From contig NZ_JACIBK010000014.1 in the NCBI RefSeq assembly GCF_014195325.1, positions 114,983 through 178,982 of the forward strand: a stretch of DNA of 64,000 nucleotides. Direction: 5' to 3'. The translations under genes and the position numbers were made by a program. The stretch comes from Rhizobium sp. BK650. GTDB taxonomy: Bacteria; Pseudomonadota; Alphaproteobacteria; Rhizobiales; Rhizobiaceae. Of the stretch, positions 51,885 through 61,934 are shown piece after piece. The notes beneath the pieces were generated by a model. The model was not told where the DNA came from. It saw only the letters and a list, made by a program, of their open reading frames with translations, and ran no database searches. Position 1 is the first letter of the stretch, and the number at the start of each line of letters is the position of its first letter.

Positions 51885-52823
51885 TTAGCGAGCTGCAGTC
51901 CAGCCCTTGTAGTCCTTGACGTTGTCGGCCGTGATGAGCTTCGGGTCGAGAAGCACGGTGTTTTCCGCTGGTTTCTTGCCGTTCAGAACATCGACAGCCA
52001 TCTTGAGCGCGTCGCCGGCCATGACGTAGGGGTCTTGGGAAGCTGATGCCTTGATCATCGAATTGCCGCTTGCGAGCGACTTTTCAATGTCTGGAGCACC
52101 GTCGACGGCGGTGATGAAGAACTCGTTGCGGTTCAGCTGCTTGGCGGCAAGTTCCGCACCGATGCCAGTCGGGTCGTTGATGGCGAAGACGGCGTCAATC
52201 TTGTCGAAGCGCGTCAGCAGGCCCTGCATGACGGCAAGACCGCCATCACGCGAACCCTGACCGTTCTGGTCGTCGGACAGGATCTTGATGTCCGGGTTCT
52301 TCGCCAGCACGTTCTTGCAACCCTGGACGCGGTCGAGGATCGATGAAGAAGCAGGCCCGTTGATGATCACGACGTTACCCTTACCCTTGAGCTGATCGAC
52401 GATGTACTGGCACGCCTCTTCACCAGCCTTGATGTTGTTCGTCATCACGGTGACGTCAGCGCCCGGGGCCGAAACGTCGAAGGCGGCGACGATAACGCCG
52501 GCAGCCTGGGCTTTCTTGACGGCAGGGGCGATTGCCTTGGCATCGACGGCGTTCAACATGATGATGTCAACGCCAGCAGCGATGAAGCTGTCGATCTGCG
52601 AAACCTGCTTATTGAGGTCGTAGTCAGCCGAGACCGAGGTGACCTGAACGTTCGGATTGATTTCCTTGGCGCGATCCTCGATGCCCTTGATGGTCGCAAC
52701 GAAGAACGGGTTGCCAAGCAGACCGACGGAAATGCCGATCTTCTGAAGGTCCTTGGCGGCTGCCGGCATTGCAATTGCTGCGGCCAGAGCGGTCGCTGCG
52801 AGCAGTTTCGAAATCATGCGCAT
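51885..52823 (-). CDS. ribose-type ABC sugar-binding protein
   Basis: 312 residues from ATG 52823 behind AAGGAGGAAA. Signal peptide LLAATALAAAIAMPAAA (cleavage ~residue 21), then a periplasmic-binding fold of the RbsB/CUT2 class: IGISVGLLGNPFFVATIKGI, IINGPASSSILDRVQGCKN, AVFAINDPTGIGAELAAKQL, FFITAVDGAPDIEKSLAS. Periplasmic pentose, ketose or polyol receptor; ligand not assignable by eye. Confidence 0.9.
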   Translation of the reverse strand: MRMISKLLAATALAAAIAMPAAAKDLQKIGISVGLLGNPFFVATIKGIEDRAKEINPNVQVTSVSADYDLNKQVSQIDSFIAAGVDIIMLNAVDAKAIAPAVKKAQAAGVIVAAFDVSAPGADVTVMTNNIKAGEEACQYIVDQLKGKGNVVIINGPASSSILDRVQGCKNVLAKNPDIKILSDDQNGQGSRDGGLAVMQGLLTRFDKIDAVFAINDPTGIGAELAAKQLNRNEFFITAVDGAPDIEKSLASGNSMIKASASQDPYVMAGDALKMAVDVLNGKKPAENTVLLDPKLITADNVKDYKGWTAAR

Positions 52824-52886
52824 ATTTTCCTCCTTATGGCGCTTCCTGCGCCTGTTATCCGGCAACCCGGTTCCTCCAGCCACACT

Positions 52887-53870
52887 TTAGGTGCGGCTAA
52901 GTCCTTTCAGCCTGTAGCGGTCGAGCGCCACGGCAACGATGATGACAAGTCCCTTGATGATGTACTGCCAGATGTCGGAAACACCGACGAGGATGAGGCC
53001 GTTCGACAGCACCGCGATGATGAGGGCTCCGATGAGGGTGCCCCAGATCGAACCGACACCGCCGACAAAGCTGGTGCCGCCTAGAATAACAGCGGCGATG
53101 GCATCAAGTTCGTACGATTGGCCAAGCTGCAGGCCGTTTGCGGCATACAGGCGAGCCGCCGACATCACGCCCCCAAGCCCTGAGAGCAGACCCGACATCG
53201 AGTAGACGAAGAGCAGCACCAGCGGAACCTTGATGCCCGTAAGGCGCGCTGCCTCCACGTTTCCGCCGACAGCATAAATCCAAGTCCCCAATACCGTGCG
53301 CTTCAGGATGAACCACGAGATCAGGATTGTCGCCAGAGCGATGATCGCGAGCCATGGGACGCCGAAGAAACTGCCATTTCCGATGAAGTCGAACGGCAGG
53401 TCGGGATTGAAAACCGTCGTGTCATTGCCAAGCAGTCGGGCAATGCCGCGCATCGCGGTCAGTGAGCCGAGTGTGACGATGAAGGGCGGAAGCTTGAGCG
53501 CGGAAATGATGGTTCCGTTGACAACACCGCAAGCGAGACCGACGCCGATCGCAGCCGGGATGCCCAGCATGCCGACGTCCGGCCAGAGAGACACGATCAC
53601 GCCCACCATAGCCGAGGCAGCAAGGATGGAGCCTACCGAGAGATCGATGCCACCCGTCAGGATGACGAACGTCATTCCGGCGGCCAGAACAGTGTTGATC
53701 GATGCCTGCTGCATGACGATCGACAGGTTGTTGACGCTTAAAAAGCGACCGCTCAACAGGTGAAAGCCGATGGCCAGTATGACGAGCACGGGCAACATAC
53801 CGAGCGCGGTGAGGGTCGATCTGAATTTTGCCTTGCCGGCGTTCGGCTGGTCGGTTGATGTCGAGGTCAT
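52887..53870 (-). CDS. ribose-type ABC permease
   Basis: 327 residues, about ten hydrophobic spans. RbsC/BPD_transp_2 signatures: ILTGGIDLSVGSILAASAMV, FIVTLGSLTAMRGIARLL and ILGGTSFVGGVGSIWGTLIG. Inner-membrane channel of the CUT2 importer. It lies between the ATPase and binding-protein genes in one operon. Confidence 0.92.
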   Translation of the reverse strand: MTSTSTDQPNAGKAKFRSTLTALGMLPVLVILAIGFHLLSGRFLSVNNLSIVMQQASINTVLAAGMTFVILTGGIDLSVGSILAASAMVGVIVSLWPDVGMLGIPAAIGVGLACGVVNGTIISALKLPPFIVTLGSLTAMRGIARLLGNDTTVFNPDLPFDFIGNGSFFGVPWLAIIALATILISWFILKRTVLGTWIYAVGGNVEAARLTGIKVPLVLLFVYSMSGLLSGLGGVMSAARLYAANGLQLGQSYELDAIAAVILGGTSFVGGVGSIWGTLIGALIIAVLSNGLILVGVSDIWQYIIKGLVIIVAVALDRYRLKGLSRT

Positions 53871-53902
53871 ATCTTTAATCCCGTCGTCTTTGTTAGCCGG
53901 CT

Positions 53903-55447
53903 TCAGGCGACTTTCGACGCCGATCCGGTGGAGAAGGCCATGATGGCTTCCTGGCTGATTGGCTGATTGGGCGTCGCCAGCACTTCGCCGGCGATCCGGC
54001 CTTCGCGCATGACGAGGACGCGATCGGCAATGCCGATGATCTCCGGCAAGTCGCTCGAGATCACCACGATCGCTATGCCTGCCTGAGCGAGTTCGTCGAT
54101 TATCCGGTAAATCTCGGACTTCGCCCCCACGTCGACGCCGCGTGTCGGTTCGTCGAAAATGATAACCTTGGGCTTCGTTTCGAGGAGACGAGCGATCAGT
54201 GCCTTCTGCTGGTTGCCACCCGACAGCGCGCCGACATTGATGCTTGCGCTCAATGTGCGAATGGAAAGTGATTTTATGGCACGGGCCGCACGCTCCCGGG
54301 CGGCGGCGAAATTGAGGATACCGCCGGGGCCGGCGTCTTTACCGATAACGCCGATGTTGATGTTCTCGTTGATCGTCATATCGAGGAAAAGTCCGAGACC
54401 CTTCCTGTCTTCGGTGAGATACGCGATCCCGGCTTCCATCGCGTCGCGAGGACCACCGATGGCGAGCTCTTTGCCTTCGAGGGACACGGTGCCGGTCGTT
54501 TTATGGTCCGCACCGAATATAAGACGCGCCAGTTCCGTCCGTCCGGATCCGACCAGACCGGCGATACCAAGGACTTCACCTGCCCTTGCATCGAATGAAC
54601 ACCCGAGAACCCGCCGACCGTCACCGATATCTGTCACGGAGAGGACGGTTTTGGCCACGTGAGGCGCCGTACGGTGTTCCTTCTTGTAGAAGGTCGAGAG
54701 ATCGCGACCGACCATCATGGAGACCAGTCGCTCGGCCGATAGCTGTTCACGCTCGAGCGTGCCCACGTAAGCGCTGTCCCGCAGGACGCTGACGCGATCT
54801 GCGAGCGCGTAGATTTCCTCCATCCTGTGACTGATATAGATGACGGCGATGCCCCGTGCCTTGAGGCCCGCGATGACCTCGAACAGCCGTTCCGTCTCCC
54901 GTGAAGTCAGTGAGGTGGTCGGCTCGTCCATGACGATGATCTTCGCATTGGTGGTGAGTGCTCGGGCAATTTCCACCATCTGACGTTCGCCCAACGAGAG
55001 CGTCGCCACGAGTTGCGCCGGACCGAACGTCGTGCCCAGTTGCTTGAGGATTGGCTCGGCACGGGCGCGTGCCGCAGCCTTGTCGACGACACCATAGCGT
55101 GATGGCTCGGCACCCAGAAACATGTTCTGGGCAACCGTCAGGTTTGGGGCGAGAGACAGCTCCTGGTAAATGACCGAGATTCCGTTTGCCTTGGCCTTGA
55201 TCGGATCTCCCGCCACGATCGGCGTTCCCTCAACGAGTACGGCGCCGCCAGGATCGGCGACATAGGCCCCCGACAGGACCTTCATCAGGGTCGATTTGCC
55301 CGCCCCGTTTTCTCCCATCAAAGCATGGACTTCTCCCGGATAGACCGTCAACGAAACATTGGTGAGCGCCTTTGTGCTCGCGAACGTCTTGCTGATATTG
55401 CGCATCTCCAGAACGGGTACGCGCGTTTCGGTGTTTGCCGCGCTCAT
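53903..55447 (-). CDS. ribose-type ABC ATPase (RbsA/AraG class, two domains)
   Basis: 514 residues. First domain: Walker A GENGAGKST, LSLGERQMVEIARAL, MDEPTTSLTSRE. Second: degenerate Walker A IAGLVGSGRTEL, LSGGNQQKALIARLL, FDEPTRGVDVGAKSEI. A hydrolytically weakened second P-loop is normal for this class. Supplies ATP hydrolysis to the permease at 52887. Start overlaps the kinase stop (ATGA). Confidence 0.93.
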   Translation of the reverse strand: MSAANTETRVPVLEMRNISKTFASTKALTNVSLTVYPGEVHALMGENGAGKSTLMKVLSGAYVADPGGAVLVEGTPIVAGDPIKAKANGISVIYQELSLAPNLTVAQNMFLGAEPSRYGVVDKAAARARAEPILKQLGTTFGPAQLVATLSLGERQMVEIARALTTNAKIIVMDEPTTSLTSRETERLFEVIAGLKARGIAVIYISHRMEEIYALADRVSVLRDSAYVGTLEREQLSAERLVSMMVGRDLSTFYKKEHRTAPHVAKTVLSVTDIGDGRRVLGCSFDARAGEVLGIAGLVGSGRTELARLIFGADHKTTGTVSLEGKELAIGGPRDAMEAGIAYLTEDRKGLGLFLDMTINENINIGVIGKDAGPGGILNFAAARERAARAIKSLSIRTLSASINVGALSGGNQQKALIARLLETKPKVIIFDEPTRGVDVGAKSEIYRIIDELAQAGIAIVVISSDLPEIIGIADRVLVMREGRIAGEVLATPNQPISQEAIMAFSTGSASKVA

Positions 55448-56847
55448 GCGTGGAACTCCTTCCTTGGCACCGCCTCCGGTTCGTCGATCTCAGCCAGTGC
55501 TTTCCACGCATCGCGGTAGGCTTCGAGTCCGAAAAGCTGCGCCGGTGCTACCTGACGTGTCTCATTTGCAAACGGCTTCAGACCCAACATGTCGAAGACA
55601 AGCGCAGCAGCCCCAAACGCGCTGCCTTCAGCTGTCGCACTTCTAAATATCGGCTGTGCAGGACGCAGCTGTGCGAGTATCTCGGCAAACAAACCTGTCT
55701 TGACCAGGCCCCCGTCTATGACGATCGGGTTCGCCGACCGAATGAGATCGAGAGAAAGACTGGTCATGAGAACCACGTAGAGAAGCGCAACCGCCGCCCT
55801 CTCCTCGCCTTCGACCTCCGGTCCCACGAACCGGCCTTCGAAACCCTGCATCGGCCCGCCTGGCGCGAACGACGGCAATGCGAACACGCCTTTTGCAATC
55901 ACGCGTGATAGTGCTTCGATGCTGATCGGCGTGTTCCAGCCCCCGCTTGCAAGATCGTACTCTCTGCCTCCCATGAATCGGATCGTGGGTGCTGGCCTGC
56001 CGTCGACCGTTACGTTCGCCAGCATGTCCCGATGCTCATCCAGCGCATCGAGGGGGCATGCCGAATTGAAGATCACTACCCAAGTGCCGGTCGATACGAG
56101 GGTGAAATTCTCGAAGCCGACAGAACGATAATAGTAGAGCGCCGAATTGCTGTCGTGCACACCATTGTGGACCACGACCGAGAGTGCAGCCCCTTCGTCC
56201 GAAGCGCCCTCCCAGCGGCCCAAGGCAGCCCCCGCTTTTTCGAAATCGGGCATCTTTTCACGCCATCCTCGGCTGTCGACAAGACTGCTGAAATCACCGA
56301 GCAGGGGTGCCCACAAGTGAGAGTGGCAGCCGATGTAGGAGACTTCCGAGACCTTGCGACCAGAGAACTTCCATGACCAGAACTGCGGATAGGAAAGAAC
56401 AGCATCGGCGCGGTTTAGCGCCTCGGGCCTGACGGCCTCCAGCCACAGCATGTGCCGCCCGTAGTTGAAACCCAGCGGAAGCTTTGGAGAATAGGTCTCT
56501 AAGAAAGGCGGGATATATAACTCGATCCGACCTGCCAGCGACGGAGGAGGTTCCTGTTCATAGTCGAGGATCGGATGGACAAGGTGATCCTGCTCGACGA
56601 GCGCAAACGTGCAGCCATGACCGGAGAAGATGACGTGTCCGACCGAATGGTCTTCGACCGCACGCGCGAGCGAGATCTTCATCCATTCGTAGAGAGCCTC
56701 GTCGTCAAGTACGCGAAAACCCTCGTATTCGGCCCACAACGGCTTTGTTCGCGTTTCCGAAAGTACGGACCCGTCTGTATCGAAGACAAAGAGTTTCGAA
56801 TTGGTCTTGCCGAGATCGAAGACCGCGATCGCGTTTGATGGCGTCAT
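55444..56847 (-). CDS. FGGY-family carbohydrate kinase
   Basis: 467 residues: N-terminal IAVFDLGKTNSKLFVFDTD, later HVIFSGHGCTFALVEQD, and C-terminal VIDGGLVKTGLFAEILAQL with ATAEGSAFGAAALVF. The N-terminus DLGKTNSK groups it with rhamnulo-/fuculokinase-like FGGY members. It phosphorylates the ketose delivered by the transporter and epimerase. Overlaps both the DeoR stop and RbsA start by 4 bases. Confidence 0.86.
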   Translation of the reverse strand: MTPSNAIAVFDLGKTNSKLFVFDTDGSVLSETRTKPLWAEYEGFRVLDDEALYEWMKISLARAVEDHSVGHVIFSGHGCTFALVEQDHLVHPILDYEQEPPPSLAGRIELYIPPFLETYSPKLPLGFNYGRHMLWLEAVRPEALNRADAVLSYPQFWSWKFSGRKVSEVSYIGCHSHLWAPLLGDFSSLVDSRGWREKMPDFEKAGAALGRWEGASDEGAALSVVVHNGVHDSNSALYYYRSVGFENFTLVSTGTWVVIFNSACPLDALDEHRDMLANVTVDGRPAPTIRFMGGREYDLASGGWNTPISIEALSRVIAKGVFALPSFAPGGPMQGFEGRFVGPEVEGEERAAVALLYVVLMTSLSLDLIRSANPIVIDGGLVKTGLFAEILAQLRPAQPIFRSATAEGSAFGAAALVFDMLGLKPFANETRQVAPAQLFGLEAYRDAWKALAEIDEPEAVPRKEFHA

Positions 56848-57623
56848 GCCTGACCTCCCACCGTCGCGATCATTATCGTAACACCCGCATCCTCAAGCAT
56901 CTTTGCTCCGACATCCGAGAGTCCGTCGTCGATCACGATCGTGCCGATACGCGAAAGCGGGAGGACGACATTGCGCGGTTGGATCGAGAGCTTGCGGCTA
57001 TCTGCAAGGAGGACGATTTCGTCTGCACAACTGCTCAGCTCTCCAATCGCCTTCGTCAACAACGGATGTGATTCAAGAAGCCCCTCGGTGCTGATACCCT
57101 GCGTCCCTACGAAAAATCGTGAGGCGAAGAAGTCGGGCGCGCCCGCTGACGCGTCGTGGATAATTCCCGGCTCGCGGTACAGCACTCCGCCCGCCAAAGT
57201 CAGATGGCAAGTCCCATGCTCGCCGACGTATGCGGCTAAGGGCATGGAATTTGTGTAGAGGCGGACGTTGCGGCGAGCCAATTTCAGACCGAGTTGATAG
57301 CAGGTCGATCCCGCATGCACGATAATCGAGTCTCCATCCCGCACCAGCCCCGCGGCGGTTTCGGCGATCGCACGCTTAGCATCGACCGCTATGTCTCGGT
57401 TTTCATCATAGGGACGAGCGGAAAGGCGCGCCGTGGTCGACGGCTCGTTCGCGGAAATCCCGCCGTAAACCTTCCGGGCGACCCCAATCTCGTGAAGCTT
57501 GTCGATATCCCTCCGTATCGTGGCAGGAGAGACCCGAAGTCGCTCCTGCAAATCGCGAACCGACGCAAAGGGCCGTTCGCGAAGCATCTCGGCGATCAGA
57601 CGGTGGCGATCGGAATCGTTCAA
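56844..57623 (-). CDS. DeoR-family repressor
   Basis: 259 residues: HTH RHRLIAEMLRERPFASVRDL, LRVSPATIRRDIDKLHEIGV, and sensor segments DGDSIIVHAGSTCYQLGLKL, LYTNSMPLAAYV, LLADSRKL. First gene of the leftward operon and divergent from the aldolase, so it likely controls both directions in response to a phosphorylated intermediate. Confidence 0.9.
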   Translation of the reverse strand: MNDSDRHRLIAEMLRERPFASVRDLQERLRVSPATIRRDIDKLHEIGVARKVYGGISANEPSTTARLSARPYDENRDIAVDAKRAIAETAAGLVRDGDSIIVHAGSTCYQLGLKLARRNVRLYTNSMPLAAYVGEHGTCHLTLAGGVLYREPGIIHDASAGAPDFFASRFFVGTQGISTEGLLESHPLLTKAIGELSSCADEIVLLADSRKLSIQPRNVVLPLSRIGTIVIDDGLSDVGAKMLEDAGVTIMIATVGGQA

Positions 57624-57721
57624 AGCGGGCCTCCAACGACGCTTCTCCCTCAGCGTCTATGACGAACTATAATCATATGAGCAGAAAGATCGCAACACTT
57701 GATGAATGGAAATCTTCACCA

Positions 57722-57750
57722 TTGACGATCTGCAATCACATTTATAGGAT
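57722..57750 (+). promoter_or_regulatory. sigma-70-type promoter for aldolase operon
   Basis: TTGACG (57722-57727), 17-base spacer, TAGGAT (57745-57750), about 70 bases before ATG 57822. The ribosome site GGAGGGAG precedes the ATG. The DeoR operator is probably close by in the same 200-base divergent region. Confidence 0.45.
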
Positions 57751-57821
57751 CGCGCAAAAGTTCGCTCACGCGCTCGCCCCGGACAAGGAGGTGACTGTCA
57801 GGGCAACAGGAGGGAGACGAC

Positions 57822-58907
57822 ATGACCAAACCGGACCTCAGGGACACCGAGCTATTCAGAGACTTCCTCCGGCTCTCCAGTCAGATCGGCAGCGATATCC
57901 TCAAGACACAGGGCGCAGGCGGTAATACGTCCATCAAGAGCGACGGCGTCATGTGGGTAAAGGCATCGGGCACGTGGCTTTCCAGGGCGGGTGCTGAAGA
58001 CATCATGGTCCCGGTTGTGGTTGATCCGCTGATCGCGGCCCTCCGCGAAGGCGATCCGAGGGCCGAGAAATCCACCGATTTCGTCGTTTCCGAACTGAAT
58101 TCCAGTGGACTTCGGCCATCGATCGAGACCAGCTTTCACGCGGCGCTCAAAAGTCAGGTCGTCGCGCACTATCATTGCGTCAATGCGATCGCTCTGGCTG
58201 TCCTTGAGAACCGCGAGGCAGAGTTGTCTGCGCGCATGAGCGCTGTTTCCGACCTCACCTGGGCGACAATACCGTACAGGCGTCCGGGGACACCGCTCGC
58301 TAGGGAAATCGAGAAAGCGGCCGCATCGATGCCGGATGTCCTGATCCTGTTCAATCACGGGATCATTGTGTGCGGCGACACGGTGGAAGAGGTGGCCGAT
58401 CGGATAGAACGCGTTACCAAGGCGCTTTCCTGCGAGACCTGCGTTAGTGACGGTTCCCCTGACATCGATGCGCTGGAACGGGTCGCGAAGAATTCCGGCT
58501 ATCACCCTGCTCGGGACCGCGAAAGCCATATCGTCGCGCTTTCGGATACCAGCCGGAGGATCGCGCTCGGCGGATCACTCTATCCGGACCATGTCATTTT
58601 CCTTGGAACCGAGATCGGTATGCTCCCAGAGGGACTAAGTGCGGCCGACCTGGAAGCCGCTTCGCACCGGGAAGCTCGCGAAGCGCCGAAAATGCTGATC
58701 GTCCCAAATAAGGGAGTACTCTTGTCGAGCACGCTCACTGCGGGTGGCGAGGTTATGGCCCGTTGCCTTGCAGAGGTGGTGAGCCGTATCCCGAAAGAGG
58801 CGTCGCTGGTTTATCTCTCGAACGACGATGAATACGAGTTGACGCACTGGGAAGCGGAACAATATCGACAGGCGCTAGACCGAGGCTCGGAAAGGCGGCC
58901 GGCGTGA
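57822..58907 (+). CDS. class II aldolase/adducin-family protein
   Basis: 361 residues. LKTQGAGGNTSIKSDGVMWV (phosphate-binding and catalytic region), VAHYHCVNAIALAV with zinc-ligand His pair, and LILFNHGIIVCGDTVEEVAD with the third His. Resembles the aldolase half of rhizobial rhamnulose-type bifunctional enzymes, followed by a ~130-residue C-terminal extension. Likely splits a ketose-1-phosphate into DHAP and an aldehyde. Its stop overlaps the kinase start (GTGA). Confidence 0.85.
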   Translation: MTKPDLRDTELFRDFLRLSSQIGSDILKTQGAGGNTSIKSDGVMWVKASGTWLSRAGAEDIMVPVVVDPLIAALREGDPRAEKSTDFVVSELNSSGLRPSIETSFHAALKSQVVAHYHCVNAIALAVLENREAELSARMSAVSDLTWATIPYRRPGTPLAREIEKAAASMPDVLILFNHGIIVCGDTVEEVADRIERVTKALSCETCVSDGSPDIDALERVAKNSGYHPARDRESHIVALSDTSRRIALGGSLYPDHVIFLGTEIGMLPEGLSAADLEAASHREAREAPKMLIVPNKGVLLSSTLTAGGEVMARCLAEVVSRIPKEASLVYLSNDDEYELTHWEAEQYRQALDRGSERRPA

Positions 58908-60184
58908 ACGTGAAGATCAGCCAAGCTGTCGCACTCGGAATCGATATCGGCACCTCCGGCGCTCGTGCCTCGGCTATCGACCGTGCGGGCAACTCGGTCG
59001 GCTTCGCCTCCGCACCGTTCGCGTCGCCGGAGGAGATGCGTCAGCCTGTATGCTGGTGGAACAGAGTAGCGGAGGCAGTCGAACGTCTCGCCAAAACGAC
59101 AGAGCTCGGCTCAATCGAAGGCGTCGCCGTCGATGGGACCTCCGGGACAGTTCTCTCGCTTGATCGTGCCGGCGAGCCGACGGGCCAGGTCCTCATGTAC
59201 AACGACCCCTGCCCCGATGCTGCAATCGTCGACAGCATAGCAAAGGAGGCTTCCGCGGGCAGCACGGCGGTTGGGGCAAACTCGGGTCTTGCCCGGGCTA
59301 TCTATTTGTCGCGCATCGACGGCGCTCACTCAGTCGTCCATCAAGCCGACTGGATCCTGATGAAATTGGGTTGTCCAGGGCGCGTCAGCGACGAAAACAA
59401 CGCGCTCAAGACGGGTTTCGATCTGGAAGCGGAGCGCTGGCCGGATTGGATCGAAGCGGCCGGGATGGACGTATCCAAGCTACCCCTCGTCAATCGTGCG
59501 GGCATGAAAATCGCACCGGTCGAAGGATTCCTGCGAAAGGTGGGCCTGGCCAATTCGGCCTGGTACCATGCAGGCACGACTGACGGGTGCGCTTCGTTTC
59601 TGGCTACCGGGGCGTCGGCCAATGGCGACGCTGTGACCGCGTTGGGATCGACGATCGTTCTCAAACTGGCGTCGGACGCTCCGATCACCGCGCCCGAGTA
59701 CGGCGTTTATTCGCACCGCGTGGGTCGGTTCTGGCTCGTTGGCGGCGCTTCAAACAGCGGTGGAAATGTCATGCGTGCCTTGATCGGTGATGACCGGCTG
59801 GACGAATTGACAGAGAAGATCGACCCAAGCCGCAAACTGGGTCTCGATTTCTATCCTCTCCTTCGTCCGGGCGAACGTTTCCCGATCAATGACCCGCAAT
59901 ATCCGCCCCGGCTTACGCCTCGCCCGGACGACGACAGCGAATTCCTTCAAGCCATCCTCGAGGGCATGACGGAGATCGAACGATTGGGGTACCAGCGATT
60001 ACGCGAGCTCGGTGCACCAACCCTCACGAGCCTTCGGACGGTAGGAGGCGGGGCGCGCAATCACGTTTGGACATCAATGAGAGCACGGGCAATGGGGATC
60101 AACACGGTGGCTGCGAAATCAGTCGAGGCGGCTGTCGGTACGGCGGCGTTGGTTCTCTCTCGATTGGATAACACCAGTGCCTAA
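58904..60184 (+). CDS. FGGY-family kinase (second, ribulokinase/xylulokinase-like)
   Basis: 426 residues from GTG 58904: ALGIDIGTSGARASAIDRAG, VAVDGTSGTVLSLDRAG, HAGTTDGCASFLATGASANG and C-terminal TVGGGARNHVWTSMRARAMG. Shorter than classical FGGY enzymes (~500) and close in plan to the D-ribulose kinase/XK-1 type. Distinct from the kinase at 55444, so the locus may handle two ketoses. Overlaps the HAD gene by 8 bases. Confidence 0.85.
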   Translation: MNVKISQAVALGIDIGTSGARASAIDRAGNSVGFASAPFASPEEMRQPVCWWNRVAEAVERLAKTTELGSIEGVAVDGTSGTVLSLDRAGEPTGQVLMYNDPCPDAAIVDSIAKEASAGSTAVGANSGLARAIYLSRIDGAHSVVHQADWILMKLGCPGRVSDENNALKTGFDLEAERWPDWIEAAGMDVSKLPLVNRAGMKIAPVEGFLRKVGLANSAWYHAGTTDGCASFLATGASANGDAVTALGSTIVLKLASDAPITAPEYGVYSHRVGRFWLVGGASNSGGNVMRALIGDDRLDELTEKIDPSRKLGLDFYPLLRPGERFPINDPQYPPRLTPRPDDDSEFLQAILEGMTEIERLGYQRLRELGAPTLTSLRTVGGGARNHVWTSMRARAMGINTVAAKSVEAAVGTAALVLSRLDNTSA

Positions 60185-61016
60185 AGTAACGCCTGTCACC
60201 CTCCCCCAGTTAATTCAGAAATACGACGTCTTCTTCATCGATCAGTTCGGTGTCCTGAGGGACGACGCCGGCCCCTATGAGGGCTCTATCGCGGCCCTGG
60301 CCGAACTCGCGTCGGCAGGCCGACAAGTCGTCATATTGTCGAACTCCGGCAGAAGTGGCGAATACAATTCCGAGCGCCTTGTTAAGCTTGGTTTCGCCCC
60401 TGGAAGCTTCGACTTCTTTGTCACATCGGGAGACGTGGCGTTCGACATCCTGTCACGGCCTGGAAACTCGATTAGGCAAAAGGCCCGGTGCTTCACGATT
60501 TCCAGCGGCGGAGACAGCAATCTCGCGGATCGGCTTGGCTTGGTTTCCGTCAAAGAGGCGTCGGAAGCCGAAATCGTAATCATTTCCGGCAGTGAAGCCG
60601 AACACATATCTATGGATGACTACCTTGAAATGCTGCGTCCCGCGGCCGAAAAAGTCGTCCCCTGTTACTGTACCAATCCCGACACCCATAAATTGAGCAA
60701 CGGCTCCAATTTGCCGGGCGCAGGCACCATCGCCAAGCTCTACGAGGGGATGGGCGGTCACGTCACCTGGTTTGGAAAACCTTATCCCGAAATCTACGAA
60801 CACGCATTGAAGCTCGTTGGCGTCACCGACCGTCGCCGCGTGGCCTGCATTGGCGATAGCATCGATCACGATATTCTTGGCGCGAAGTCGGCTGGATTGG
60901 ATTCCGTGCTGGTGCGTACCGGGATTCTTGCTGCCGTCAGCGATGAGCAGATCGAAAAACTCTGCGAAAATGCGCGTGCCTACCCCACGAATGTCCTCCA
61001 ACATTTTGCATTCTAG
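60177..61016 (+). CDS. HAD-superfamily IIA phosphatase
   Basis: 279 residues from GTG 60177: nucleophile motif FFIDQFGVLRDDAGPYEGS (Asp-x3-Gly region with D replaced in the usual DxDG pattern by DQFGV), motif II VILSNSGRSG, and motif IV ACIGDSIDHDILGAKSAGLD. NagD-like, TIGR01459-type. It may dephosphorylate a pathway intermediate or a dead-end product. Ends the rightward operon just before IS110 sequence. Confidence 0.82.
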   Translation: MPKVTPVTLPQLIQKYDVFFIDQFGVLRDDAGPYEGSIAALAELASAGRQVVILSNSGRSGEYNSERLVKLGFAPGSFDFFVTSGDVAFDILSRPGNSIRQKARCFTISSGGDSNLADRLGLVSVKEASEAEIVIISGSEAEHISMDDYLEMLRPAAEKVVPCYCTNPDTHKLSNGSNLPGAGTIAKLYEGMGGHVTWFGKPYPEIYEHALKLVGVTDRRRVACIGDSIDHDILGAKSAGLDSVLVRTGILAAVSDEQIEKLCENARAYPTNVLQHFAF

Positions 61017-61017
61017 T

Positions 61018-61543
61018 CCGGACGTTGGCGCTGGATTTGCGGTTTTGGAAGGATTGGTCACATATTCCGATGCTGCTCGAAAGGATAAAAGCTGAGAAAA
61101 CTGTGCCAGAGCTCGCGCAGGAATTGTTCATCAGCCAGGCCGAGGAATACGCTGAACTGGAGAAAAAGATTGCGGATGTGGAGGTCAAGGTAAAGGCATG
61201 GCAGCGTAACGACGAACGCAGCATACGCCTCAAAACCATTCCCGGGATTGGACCAATCGGTTCGGCTCTTTTGATAATGAAAACACCCGCTCCAGAGCTC
61301 TTCAAATCTGGTCGTCAGTTCGCAGCTTGGATAGGGCTGACGCCGAAGGATCACTCGACCGGCGGCAAGGTGCGGCTCGGTGGCATCACGCGAGCCGGCG
61401 ATGAAGCTCTGCGGGCTATCCTGGTGAATGGAGCAACCGCTGTCATTCATCACGCGCGGCGATCCGGCAAAGCCTCTCGTTGGTTGGTGGAACTGCTCAA
61501 GCGCAAGCCGCCTAAACTGGCAGCTGTCGCACTCGCCAACTAG
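61018..61543 (+). mobile_element. IS110-family transposase, C-terminal fragment
   Basis: About 170 residues: a helical stretch (VPELAQELFISQAEEYAELE), then RLKTIPGIGPIGSALLIMKT, FAAWIGLTPKDHSTGGKVRL and GGITRAGDEALRAILVNGAT, the Tnp_20 catalytic half. The N-terminal RuvC-like part is absent. The fragment starts 2 bases after the HAD gene stop, so an insertion or deletion ended exactly here. Confidence 0.82.
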
Positions 61544-61934
61544 ATGGCGCGCATAGCTTGGAAACTCATGGTCTCCGGAGAAACGTACAGCTCACAATCA
61601 GGATCGGCTTTGAACGGGTGCGCCACATGAAGACCTGGAAGCAAAAACCGCGTGTACCCTGATCTTCATCACGTGGTGGTCGAGACACAAGATACCCCGG
61701 TGATCCCTTCGGCCCGTCAAGGCCGTCTTGATGTTTGGGACCTGTGTCGCGGAAGCCATCTTGGCCAGCGTTCATGTGCGAACGCAACAACAGGCCGGAC
61801 ATATGGACGCAAGCGATCAGATCAAATTATCTCGAAATATCTTGCGGGTCGGGGGCCGTCCACATATGGGATCGAACCGAAGTCCAGCAACTCCAAGCCT
61901 TGCGTTCATACACATTCGTGTGTATGGTAAAACC
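61544..61934. other. gene-poor stretch between IS110 fragment and hicA
   Basis: No gene supported. The first ~100 bases are probably the right end of the IS110 fragment. The HicAB promoter should lie near the end; TTCGTGTGTATGG just before hicA looks AT-richer than its surroundings. Confidence 0.4.
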
